Source of the DNA: Anaeramoeba flamelloides
Lineage: Eukaryota; Metamonada; Anaeramoebidae
Length of the DNA stretch: 64,000 nucleotides
Reading direction: 5' to 3'
Assembly: GCA_027625915.1 (NCBI GenBank)
Contig: JANTQA010000072.1
Span: forward strand, 3,658,001-3,722,000
Shown: piece after piece, positions 47,301 to 57,833 of the stretch
Layout: each line of letters starts with the position of its first letter
Position numbering within the stretch: position 1 is the first letter of the stretch
The notes under the pieces: generated by a model
Told to the model about the DNA's origin: nothing
Database searches by the model: none
What the model saw: the letters and a program-made list of their open reading frames with translations, nothing else
Made by a program: the position numbers and the translations under genes

Positions 47301-50300
47301 ATAAATATAAATAATTTACTTGTAATATTTTCTAAAAAAAGAATTTTATAATTGTGCTTTTTTAATAAATATTAACTTGAAAAAATTCTCAAAGAAAAGT
47401 TGTTTATAAATACATATAAAAGAAAAAGAACAATTTGGTCTATTTAAAAAATTTAATTTGATTTTCAAGGTAAAATTATAAAATGTAAAAATAAATTTGA
47501 ATTTTTAATAAGTGCAAAGTATGAATAAATAAATCAATATATAAAGGATTTTCTCATTTATAAAAAAATTAAAAACAAAAAAATAAAAAACTTTATTTTT
47601 TTCACACTAAATTTATTAAATAAAAAATAAAAATAAAAAACTTTAACTAATATTCAATATTATCATCTTTTAAAAAAGGTTTCTGGAATTTTAATGTTTC
47701 TTTCATATTTTTTTAAAAGTGGAAAAAGAGAAGAAATTACAAAATATGTCTTTAAATTAATTGAATTTTTACAAGAAATTAAAATTTATGAAATGAAAAA
47801 TGCTATTCATAGAAAATATTTAATTAAGTTGGTACAAAGATTGGGACTTACACTTCTTAAACCAAGAATTGCTTCTTGGAGATATCAGCGAGGTAAAAGA
47901 ATTTTATTAAACAATTTTCAATTAAAGATTGATAAAGAAAAAGAAAAAAATGTAGAAGAAGAGGGGAAGGAGAATGAGAAAGAAGAAGAGGAACAATAAG
48001 AAGAATTTGAATTGCCAGAAGAAATTGAAGGGGTATTGGGATTGTTACTTGATGGACTAAACGATCGTTCATTTGGATGTAGATATTCCACAGCAAAGGG
48101 CATTGCAAGGATTACTAACCGATTACCAAAGGATTTTGCGAATGAAGTGGTCGATTCTGTGCTTGAGTTGTTTTCTAATAAAGAATCCGATAATGGTTGG
48201 CATGGGAGTTGTTTAGCGTTGGCAGAACTTGCCAGAAGAGGATTAATTTTACCCAAAAATTTAAAAAGCATTTTCCCCTATTTACTACAGGCTTTAAAAT
48301 TTGATGAAATTCGAGGATCATATTCAGTTGGTTCACATGTTAGAGACGCAGCTTCTTATGTTTGCTGGGCATTTGGCAGAGCTTTTGATAAATCAGTAAT
48401 GAAGGAATTCGTACCTATTTTTGCACCTGCATTAGTTATCAATGCTGTATTTGATCGAGAAATTAATTGTAGAAGAGCTGCAAGTGCAGCCTTTCAAGAA
48501 AATGTTGGCCGTCAAGGTATGTATAAATTTTATTAATTTTTTGTAAAAAAAAAAACAATAAAAATACATTTTTTAATCTATTTACTTTCCATTCAGCGAA
48601 CATAATCAAAAAATAAAGAAATAAAAATAAAATTATATTGTAAAGAAATAATAAATAAATATATATATTTCTAAAAAGATCAAAAAACAATATTTATTTC
48701 ACATCAAAAAACAATATTTTTATAAACCCCAATCCAAAAATTTGGACACACCCAAAATCAAAAATAGGCAAAAAAAAAACCCAATTTATTGTATTTTCCC
48801 AAACCTAATATAAAACAACATTTAAGTTACCCAGTATTATTGTTTTAATAATTAATCATTTTCATCCAAATATAAGAAAAAAATAAAAAACTCAAAAATA
48901 AAAATGTGTGTGTCCAAAATAATGAAACGAGCACAACAAAAAATGTATTGGTAAATTTGTTGAAATTTCACCAACAATTGTTGATCGATCAAATGATAAG
49001 ATACCATCTACCAATTGTATGTTATTTTTCAATTTAACAAACTCAACACTAAGCTTCTATCAACCATTGAAAAAAAAAAATCAGATCTAAAGAAACAGAT
49101 TACGTAACTGCAAAAAAGGAAATGAAATGAAAACAAAACAAAAAAGACAAAAAATGAAATAGTTTGTGAAATCAAAATTCTTTCCAAATTGAATTTAAAG
49201 TGTAGTATTGCTATTCTTCCAACTGTTTAAACTGTGTCCAAAATTTTGGAATATAGTTTAGTTTCTATTATTTACAAAAATATTTACAAGTCCAAAAAAA
49301 ATAATTCGTAAAAAAAAAAAAAAATACTAAATATAATAGATTATCAACATTCGATTTTTTTTAATATTTATTTGAAGCAATAATAGAAAATTTAAAAAAT
49401 TCATACATTGTAATTTTATAATAAGCTAAATTTCAAAAATAGGGGCAGATTTTTCATCCTAAAAAAATTTGTTTAATTGTGTTTTTTTTTTAATAATAAT
49501 GTATTTTACTGAAGTGTTTAGAGATAATAACCAAAATAGATTACTAAATAAAAATATAGTGTAATCACTTTATTGTTTGAAAGGCAAATGAAAAAAGAAA
49601 AAAATATTAAAAAAAAAGTTTGCCCCTAATTTTGAAATTTGGTTTATTATTCTAAAAGTTTTTGCTGTTTCTTTTTTTTTTTTTAACAACAAAATTAGTC
49701 ATAAATAATATATACAAATTATAATTAATTCATAAATTATTATTAATAATTAATATCAAATAAACAATAAAAAAATAATAAAACCACCATTACAACAACT
49801 AATAGGTGTATTTCCCCATGGAATTGAAATTTTAACAAAAGCTGATTATTTTACATTATCTAATATTAGGAATTCGTATTTAGATGTTAGTGTATATATT
49901 GGGCAATTTAAAGAATATTTATTACCGCTTATTGATCATTTATACCAAACAAAATTATTTAATTTGGATTCGAATATCCGTATTTTAAGTGCGGAAACTT
50001 TAAATAAATTTGTAAAATTTGCACCAAATTATTTTTTAGAAAAAATACTTGATTTTCTTTTTGAAAAGTTAAATTCTGCACGTGAATTGAGAATTCGGGA
50101 TGGGTGTCTTTTTGGAATTTCCAATGTTATTATAGCACTTTCTAAACTTATTAATATTAACGAAAATGAAAAAATTAAAGAATTTAAAAAAAATATTGTC
50201 GAATATTTTTCAAAAGCAATGAAATCAAGGTTATTGAAAGGAAAGGGTGGTGAAGTGATGAGAGTGGCATTATGTGAAGTGCTAAAAGGATTGGGCATTG

Positions 50301-52327
50301 CAAAACTGCAATTTAACTTGGAAGAAATCAAAATTTTCCAAGTATTTTTAGAATCTAATTTGCCATTATCCTCTATCCCAGTCCAAGAAGGAATGATTAA
50401 ATGCATACCATTTTTTAACCAATTTTATTTTCAGGAGGAGGCTTTTAAATGGGTTGAAACACTCGTTTTCAAATATTTAAAATCAATATTTAATTCCAAT
50501 AATAGAAATCTTCGTAAAGCTTCTGTATTATCGTTATCTTATTTCCCATCACAGTTATTAGAAAATCATTTTTTAAAAATATTAAAAGTGATACTTTTAA
50601 ATATTTGTGAAAGAAAAGGTAAAAATAATTTTGGACACAAAATTAAATTAGTGAAATCCAGCAAATTTAATAAAGGATTTGTTCCTATCAAATGTCCCGA
50701 GGTTAGGCGTGATTGTATAATATCACTGATACGAATTTTAAAGAAAACGCAAATAAAGCCAATTTTAATAAGAAAACGTAAATTAAATCAAAAAAAAAAG
50801 GTTATTCAAAAAAAGGGAAAGAAGGGTAACGTGAAGGGGAAAGGAAGAGGAAGGGGAAAAAAACTAATAATAAAAGAAAAAAATGATGAAAATAATGATA
50901 AAAAGATTCAAAAAGGAGAAAATAAAAAACCAATTATAAATAAAGAAAATGAAAAGAAAAGCAAGATCAAAAAGAATGAAAATCAAAATGAAAATCAAAA
51001 TGAAAATGAAAATGAAAATAAAAATGAAAATAAAAATAAAAATGAAAATAAAAATGAAAACGAGAAGGAAAAAAAAAATGAGAAGGAAATAGAAAAGGAA
51101 AAAATTGAAGAAAAAAAAATAATCAAAAAAAAAATCAATAAAAAAGTTAATACAAAGAAAAAAGTAAATAATACTAATAGAGCTAATTTAGTTTCATTAA
51201 TATTCAATTCATTAATTTTTTCAACCCGGGACTATACTGTTGATAAACGAGGTGACGTTGGTTCATGGGTAAGAAAAGAAGGAATAAAAGGATTAAAAAA
51301 ATTATTAACTCTATTTCTCAAGGTTGATCCTAAAAAAGAATATTTCTTGATCACTGAAACAAAATTATTATTGACTTTAAGACAAATGATAATTCAGTCT
51401 GCGGGCCGAATAGATAATGTTCGAAATTTGGGAGGAACTCTTTTTTCAAAAATAATACATAATGAAAAACTTCAAAACTACCATTCAGATTTAAAGATTA
51501 TTGCAAATAATTATTTTTCTAATTATAAAGAAATAAATTTTTCAAAAGAAGAAATCAGCTTTCCCTTATTTTCCAAACTTTTCATTTACCCACAATTTCA
51601 AAATTGTTTAATTGAAGGATTTGTTTTGAGTTCTGGGGGGTTGTCTCAATCCGTGGCTTTAAATTCATCTGAAAGTTTGATTAATTTTTTAAAAGAAAAT
51701 CAAAAAAATATTAAACTATTGGACCAGGTATGCAATTCTATCATCAAGTTAGCACAGAGATTTAAAAAAATTGATAGAGTAATAGTTCCTTTGTTCAATA
51801 CAATGGAGAAAATTCTTTCTTCTAATTGCTTCGACCCCTTAAAAGAATTACAATCAGGCAGAAAATTTGCCAATGATTATTTTTCAATTGTTAAAATGGA
51901 ATTAAATTCATCTACTAAAATTTCAAAATATTATGGTGCAATTTCTTCTCTCTGTAATTTGTTTGGCTTTGGAAAACAACTACAAATCGAGCTAATTAAA
52001 TACCTATGTTTAATTTTATCAAATAAATACCCAGTTGTTCGAAAATCCGCTGCTGAACATTTTTATATCAGTCTTTTAACCGAAGAATTATTGGTTTTAG
52101 ATACAATGGAATTAAATGAAGATGCACAAGAAGAAATTTCTGAAATTTTATCAGATATCGATTGGGATCTAATATCCTTAGAGGAAACAATAAAAAATAG
52201 AAATAAAATTTTATCAATTTTAAATTTGCCCATACCAAAAATTATAATTAACAATAATCAGAATAATAATCAGAATAATAATCAAACTGGTACTTATAAA
52301 GATTTAGTTCGGGAAATGGGTTTTTAA
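44323..52327 (+). CDS. TBCD: Tubulin-specific chaperone D (tubulin folding cofactor D)
   Basis: TBCD is a HEAT/ARM-repeat chaperone that holds beta-tubulin and forms the supercomplex assembling alpha/beta-tubulin heterodimers. Exons are 44323-44985, 47679-48516 and 49806-52327, in phase, spanning 1341 codons with stop. Family blocks are clear: VEYLEPISKFFLDLE and WKSKYLVLLWLSILIMNPFD in exon 1; KLVQRLGLTLLKPRIASWRY, GWHGSCLALAELARRGLILP and DREINCRRAASAAFQENVGR in exon 2. Exon 3 has VFPHGIEILTKADYFTL, DYTVDKRGDVGSWVRKEGIK and FVLSSGGLSQSVALNSSESL. A Lys/Asn/Glu insert of about 110 residues in exon 3 is lineage-specific. Exon 2 contains one in-frame TAA at 47997-47999 (codon 328) between an Asp/Glu linker and conserved sequence. 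Removal of 47893-48018 as a phase-1 intron would bypass it, at the cost of the conserved GKRILLNN segment. Identity is certain; whether the allele makes full-length protein is not. Confidence 0.93.
44986..47678. other. TBCD intron 1, 2.7 kb
   Basis: AT-rich. It holds three TAACC units at about 45528-45542 and a 121-codon plus-strand frame (45732-46097) with no recognisable domain. A stretch around 46170-46260 is readable as EFIVKSIHERIPKTIFQQLN and could be a transposase remnant. No clear repeat copy was found. Confidence 0.4.
48725..49258. mobile_element. Tc1/mariner-type MITE, 534 bp, copy 3
   Basis: Ends AACCCCAATCCAAAAATTTG...GACAC and, inverted, AACTATATTCCAAAATTTTG...GACAC, with TA duplications at 48723-48724 and 49259-49260. 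It lies in TBCD intron 2 (48517-49805). It is highly similar to 5131-5661 in the opposite orientation; the small divergence suggests recent activity. Internally it repeats GTGTGTCCAAAATAATGAAA, an extra end-like sequence. Confidence 0.85.
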
Positions 52328-54110
52328 TAAAAAAATATGATAACGAAAATAAATAAAATTATATTTTATGTTTTTTTTTTCTTTATTTTTTTTGAAAATA
52401 TTTTTTTTTTTTTTTGAAAAATTTAAATCTTTTTTGATTGTATCAATTTGATTAAAAAAAATGAAAAAATATATATTCTTATAATGTACTCATTAAATCA
52501 TTGGATCGAATTCAATGTATCTTTTAAAGATATTTTTGAAATTCTTTTGTAACCACTTTTTTAATAGTTAATTTTTTTCACTTATTTTTTTTGTAAAAAT
52601 ATCTTATCCTTTTTTTTAGTTGGATTTTGGGATCAAATTAGAAAAAGAAAAATTTGCAAAAAAATTTTATTTTGAAGAGATCTCGCTTTTAGTAATTTAT
52701 GAGGGTCTGTATGAGCAAATATCATTAAAAATTTAATCTTGTTTTAAAAAATTCAAGAAAAATTAATTTAATATTGAATCCTTGGAGCTCTCAAAAATCG
52801 ATACCTTTATTTTGTTCTTAAATATTTATTAAATTTACTTGAAATTTAAACAAGTTTGTAATATTTATTTTTTCAAATTTACCAGAAAAACAACCCACTT
52901 TTATTATTAAAATATGCTATTTGAAAATATCTCTAATTTTTTTAATTAGAATTATTTAATAGAATTCGTTTTATTAATGTGAAATATTTCACAAATTGAG
53001 TAATAATTGCAAAAGGTATTGATAATTTTAATCTTTGGATTATTACTAACCTACTGAAAGCTTTAAGATTGGGATAATTAATTATGGATTATTTAGAAAT
53101 TATCGAAATAAAAAGTATTTTTTCATTTTATAAATTGAATTTTACAGATTTTAAAAAGTTATTTTGGGTCAATTACAAGTGGGTTGTTTAGTTCTTTTTC
53201 TCGCATTTTTTTAGTTAAATCTCAAGAAAAAATTGATTTGAACTGTTTTTTGAAGAAAAAGTTGGTATTTTTTTACAATGTTGAAATAATCATGTTAATT
53301 TTTGATATTAATTTTATTTAGAACCGGTTGTTTTTTAAACTTACTGATTTTCTTTTTAATACATATTTTAGTAACACTTACTTCACCAATAATAAGATTT
53401 CTTTTTTGGAAAAAAAGAATATCATTGGTTGAAAAAATTAAAAATATGTTTCATTTAGAACTTTTTCAAAAATGAGAAAAATAGATTTCTAAAAAACAAT
53501 AATTCCTTTTGGAAAATAGCACTAAAAAATATATCTGATTTTGAAGTAATCAAATTTTGACTTCGTTTTTCAATTGTTAAAATATGGTAAAATTTTTTGG
53601 ATTTGTTCTTTATTTTTAACAAAATATTTTCTAATGTCTCCCAATCCCATAATAAATAAGGAAGATAAAAAAAAAATGGGTACGTCTTCTAAACGGACCA
53701 ACCTAAAAAATTATTTCAACCAAAAGGATTTCAATAGAATTACAAATTGTCTTTTTTCTGTCAAAATAGGTTATATTTAAAATATATCTAGGAAAAAAAG
53801 GCAAAACAAAAAGGGTAACAAATTTACAAAACTTCAAACAATAGTTCCAAATTAACAGGATTAGAAATCTTCGAAAAAGCAATTATTTGAACAAAGAAAG
53901 TAAAGAATTTATTTTTTTTATTCAGATTTTTCGCTTAATTTTTTCAGTAACACGAACTTGATCAATTCAAAAATTAACTGAAAAATTATAGACCTTACTA
54001 ATAGAACAAAACAAAATTTCTTTTCAAGTAGAAAATTTTTTTAATTTCCAAAAAAAAAGAAAAAAAAAATCTAAAGTTAAAATTCCACTTCTGTCAAGCA
54101 ATCTGCCTTA
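52328..54110. other. Intergenic between TBCD and RhoGAP
   Basis: AT-rich sequence with no recognisable gene or repeat family. It includes the TBCD 3' flank and, immediately before 54111, the RhoGAP leader (AAGCAATCTGCCTTA). Confidence 0.5.
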
Positions 54111-55592
54111 ATGACAAACCTCAATGAAAACAACCCACCATTACTCAAGCCACGAACAGTCTTTCTCTCTGGTACTGTTGATATGAATGCACAGAATCCA
54201 AAAGTGAGTTCAATAAAGAACAAACCTACTCGTTTGTTTATGTCCTTCGATTCGAATGGGAGCAATGTATCTACGCTTCCGCCGATTCCCAAAAAGAAAG
54301 AAAATCCCAAAACACCACAAACAGAAAACAACAACACAAAACCAAGGCCAAAGCCGGTACCAAGAAGAAGAACAGTATTTGTAAACAAAACTCCACCAAA
54401 GGTTCCAAGAAGAAAAACATTTCTAGTTCCGAATGTAAACCACAACCACAACAACTACCCACAACAATCTCTAAATGAGGATCCCCAAAACACCCAAAGC
54501 CTCCATCACAACCAAGAAAATCACCACACTCAAAGTTCCAATGAGGGTAAATATAAGATGGGTATTCAAGGCAATTCTGGGCAAATACAAAGTGTTGAAA
54601 CCAATGTTGTTCGTGATTTTAATCAATTATTTGGAGACAAAGAAAAAAAAAAAAAAAGGAATACTTGGTTAAAAAGAACAAAATCAAAAAGTGAAAAAGA
54701 CAAACTTAAACAAAAAGAAAACGGGGGATCTCAAAATGAAAATAAAAACAAAGAAAAGGGAAAGGAAAAAAACAAAGACAAAGAAATCAAAACAAAAGAT
54801 AAGGAAAAAAAAACATCCTTTTTGAAAAACAAATTAAAACTAAAAAAAAAGCCCAAAAGAAGGCCTATCGAAGAAACTAGGATTTTTGGAGTACCCTTAC
54901 AAGTAGCCATTGAAAGAGAAGGAAGAGACGAAACATCGCCACCTTCCATTATTGAAAAGGCGATCATGTATTTGGAAGAAAAGGGCAAATTCGAAGAAGG
55001 GATTTATCGGCTCTCTGGATCCGTTCTTCGGATGAACAATTTAAGAGATCAATTTGATCGAGGCGAAGAAGTTACTCTACAAGGAATTAAGGATCAGAAC
55101 ACAGTAGGCTCTTTAATTAAATTATATTTTCGAGAATTGCCAGAACCAATTCTGGGCGAAAAATATACCCCTCGTTTATCTAAATTGTCTCAGCAATCCG
55201 AAGAGATCCAAAAAAAACGTCTAATCCACGTCTACAACAATATCCCAGAGGTCAATAAAGCAGTGCTACGATGGCTATTGCCCCATTTGTATCGTGTTTC
55301 CTTACAGTCCGAAAAGAATTTAATGAGAGTGGAAAATCTTGCAATCGTGTTTGCTCCCACTCTACACGTGCCCTTAAAATTGATGGCATTTATGATCACT
55401 CATTGGATGGATATCTTGTGTGATGACGAAAACGAAAAAGAACAAAAGAAAAAGAGAATAGAAAAAGAAAACCAACAAAAAGAGAATGTTAACGAGAACG
55501 AGAACCAGAACCAGAACCAGAACGAGAACCAGAATGAGAACCAGAACGAGAATGAGATTGAGAACGAGAAAGAGAATCAGAATGAGAATTAA
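54111..55592 (+). CDS. RhoGAP domain protein with low-complexity tails
   Basis: An intronless 493-residue GTPase-activating protein for Rho-family GTPases. The N-terminal 250 residues are Pro/Asn/Lys-rich with PxxP motifs (LPPIPKKK, KPRPKPVPRRR, PPKVPRRK) and a Lys/Glu stretch. The RhoGAP domain covers about 259-440: FGVPLQVAIE, the arginine finger GIYRLSGS (Arg300), GSLIKLYFRELPEPIL, and NLMRVENLAIVFAPTL, all key catalytic and GTPase-binding positions. A C-terminal Asn/Glu/Gln repeat (QNQNENQNEN type) ends at TAA. The start is the first ATG in the frame. It is complementary in function to the RhoGEF at the left of the window, but the genes are 47 kb apart. Confidence 0.95.
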   Translation: MTNLNENNPPLLKPRTVFLSGTVDMNAQNPKVSSIKNKPTRLFMSFDSNGSNVSTLPPIPKKKENPKTPQTENNNTKPRPKPVPRRRTVFVNKTPPKVPRRKTFLVPNVNHNHNNYPQQSLNEDPQNTQSLHHNQENHHTQSSNEGKYKMGIQGNSGQIQSVETNVVRDFNQLFGDKEKKKKRNTWLKRTKSKSEKDKLKQKENGGSQNENKNKEKGKEKNKDKEIKTKDKEKKTSFLKNKLKLKKKPKRRPIEETRIFGVPLQVAIEREGRDETSPPSIIEKAIMYLEEKGKFEEGIYRLSGSVLRMNNLRDQFDRGEEVTLQGIKDQNTVGSLIKLYFRELPEPILGEKYTPRLSKLSQQSEEIQKKRLIHVYNNIPEVNKAVLRWLLPHLYRVSLQSEKNLMRVENLAIVFAPTLHVPLKLMAFMITHWMDILCDDENEKEQKKKRIEKENQQKENVNENENQNQNQNENQNENQNENEIENEKENQNEN

Positions 55593-56240
55593 AAATGAAA
55601 ATTAAAATGTAATTATATTAAAAAACAAAATTTTAAAAAGGAAAACTTTTTTCAAATAAAACACTATTAATTTAGGAAAAATAAACTTTTATTTGGTTTT
55701 CAAATAATTTGTTAATTTTTCACTATTTTCAAATTTCTTGTTAATTTTTTACTGTTTTCAAAGATTCTGCTTTAATATACAATATTGAAGTAATGAAGAT
55801 CAGTTCTATTAAAATTTATTTTTTTGGTTGATTTTTTAAAATGCAAAAAAAATTATTTTGATAATTGGGATAATTATCAATATTAGATTTTTATAATAAA
55901 TCGATAAATTTGCGAATATATTAACTTTTTATTAATTATATATGTGTAGTTGATTTGAAATTTTTATGTTTTTTACTAAAATTATTAAAGATTTGTCAAA
56001 ATATACAAAATTCATAATAATCTTCAATTAATTGACTCTAAAAATTTCTAATTATCTAAAAAAAGCAAGTAACAAAAATTTAGTAATATTTTTTTTGATG
56101 ATTTTTTTTTTCTCAAATTGACTTAAAAATACAATTCACCCAAAAAAAAAAATAACATAAGACATAGTTTTGGGATCAAGTTGGCATTTATTATTTTGAT
56201 TTTGTTACAAATTTAAATTTTATCTTATTTTTTTTTTTGG
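55593..56240. other. RhoGAP 3' flank, no feature seen
   Basis: AT-rich sequence without recognisable coding or repeat signal. Confidence 0.5.
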
Positions 56241-56459
56241 TTAGTAACAATATTCCCATAAATCGTTTTTTAACTTGTGAAATCTATTGAAATAAGTGAA
56301 AAAAATAAAAATAGAAATTAGTGGTTTAATACTGAACTTCCAATCATTCATTTTATTAACCAACATATCAAATTTCTGAAAATATGTTTTATTCCTTTTA
56401 ATATTTAATTTTTCAAAATTTAAAATCTTAGTTTGTTCCAGTTCACAAATTATTTTTTT
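56241..56459 (-). other. Exon-like 72-codon frame, unassigned
   Basis: After the acceptor-like TTCAAGACTTTAG the minus strand is open for 72 codons (KKIICELEQTKILNFEKLNI ... KNDLWEYCY) to a TAA. It lies downstream of the probable gene at 57639-56613, but its phase 0 does not fit any donor I can see there. It could be a terminal exon of an unseen isoform or chance. Confidence 0.2.
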
Positions 56460-56612
56460 CTAAAGTCTTGAAAGAAATCAAAAACAATTATAATAATTAA
56501 ATAACTTTTTCAGGATTTTGATCTTTAACAAAATGGAATTGTCCAATTATATCTTAAGTAAATTAAACTTAACTCAAGCTAATAAAGCTTACAGAATTTA
56601 GCTGAAGTGATT

Positions 56613-57639
56613 TCAAACTGACCAGAGAGAACGTAAATGGTTTTCACAGTCGATTTCGACCAATCGGCATTGAGTGTGGGCCAATACCACCAAATTGCTA
56701 TTTTGTATGGTTGCGACAAACTTTTTTTGGGAAACTGTACAAAAAAAAAAAATAAATAAAAGTAATGAAAATTAGTTTATCATGGCTTCAATAATTATAT
56801 TGATTTTATTCAAAATGAAAAAAAAAAAAAATCATCTTTTTTTTTAAAAGTTTTTATTTTGCTTTGGTTTGATCTAGTTTATTTTTTTGATAATTATTTA
56901 CCAAATTGAACTATAAAAATCTCATTTTTTCTAACTTTTTATGAAATATTATTACTAATTATCAATTTCGAAAATTTCAAATGAATAATGATAAAAATTT
57001 TGTTTATAAAATATAAAAAATTCAGCAATTTCATACACAAATAACCCCATAATGAAAAATCTTGGAACTATTTATAATTATTTTTTATTTATTTATTAAT
57101 ATTAAATGTTTGTTAAATAATTTCAAAAACATTTGGTATACAAATTTAATCAATATTTCATTAGGTTTCTCTCAGAAAAACCTAAAATTTGTTCAAAAGT
57201 TACCGATTCAAATCAAATAATGGTATTTTCAAAATACTGATAGATAATAAGAAATAATTAACTTTTTGGTTAATTTTCCATTTTTTATGATCTCTTTGTT
57301 ACTTACTTTTACATTTTTTTAAACAGAATGGGCTGTCAATTAATTTACAAGTTTTCTTTCTATTTAAACGAACAAAATTGTAATCTCTGAAAGCCTGTAA
57401 AAACATTTTCTCAAAAAAAAAATGAACAAAAAATATACCTACATTTTTGTGAATTTTCAAAAGGAAAAAAATATAACTACCGATCTACTATCCCAAATCA
57501 AATTAAGTCTCAAAATCGAATTTAGTTTTTGAAAACCCCCATTGTAAAAGAAAAGGAAAATAAAGAAAATGAAGTGAAATTTTTTCCTATTGTTCAACAA
57601 ATACCAATCCGAACAATATGAACAAACATTTTTAATCAC
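56613..57639 (-). CDS. Probable multi-exon gene, unidentified, start not resolved
   Basis: Three phase-compatible pieces are 57639-57481 (start uncertain, ends ILRLNLIWDSRS before GTAGTT), 57394-57307 (acceptor TTTTTACAG, donor GTAAGT; AFRDYNFVRLNRKKTCKLID and SPFCLKKCK) and 56734-56613 (acceptor TTTTTGTACAG; ISQKKFVATIQNSNLVVLAH and TQCRLVEIDCENHLRSLWSV, then TGA). Composition is much less AT-rich than the flanks and the borders are strong. The alternation of short hydrophobic strands would suit a beta-propeller fragment, but no family is recognised. The last exon is also open in another minus frame (AIWWYWPTLNADWSK), so its phase rests on the joins. Confidence 0.45.
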
Positions 57640-57833
57640 TTCATAAAAAAAATTCAGAACTTCTTAACTTTTGATTTTTGAAACTTTTCAAACTGTTCAA
57701 TAAATTATTAAACCTTTTCAACAGCCTCTCAGCTTATTAAAAACTCAAAGATTTGTAAAAATCAAAAATTTTTTCTGTTGTAACCATTTAACTCAAATCA
57801 TTTTTTACTCTTTTTATTTTATTCCTAAAAACA

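Noticed and set aside
47997-47999. UAA reassigned to glutamine genome-wide
   Set aside because: Conserved genes in the same window (eL15, CWC22, GPR180-like, TBCD 3' end) terminate at UAA at the expected residue.
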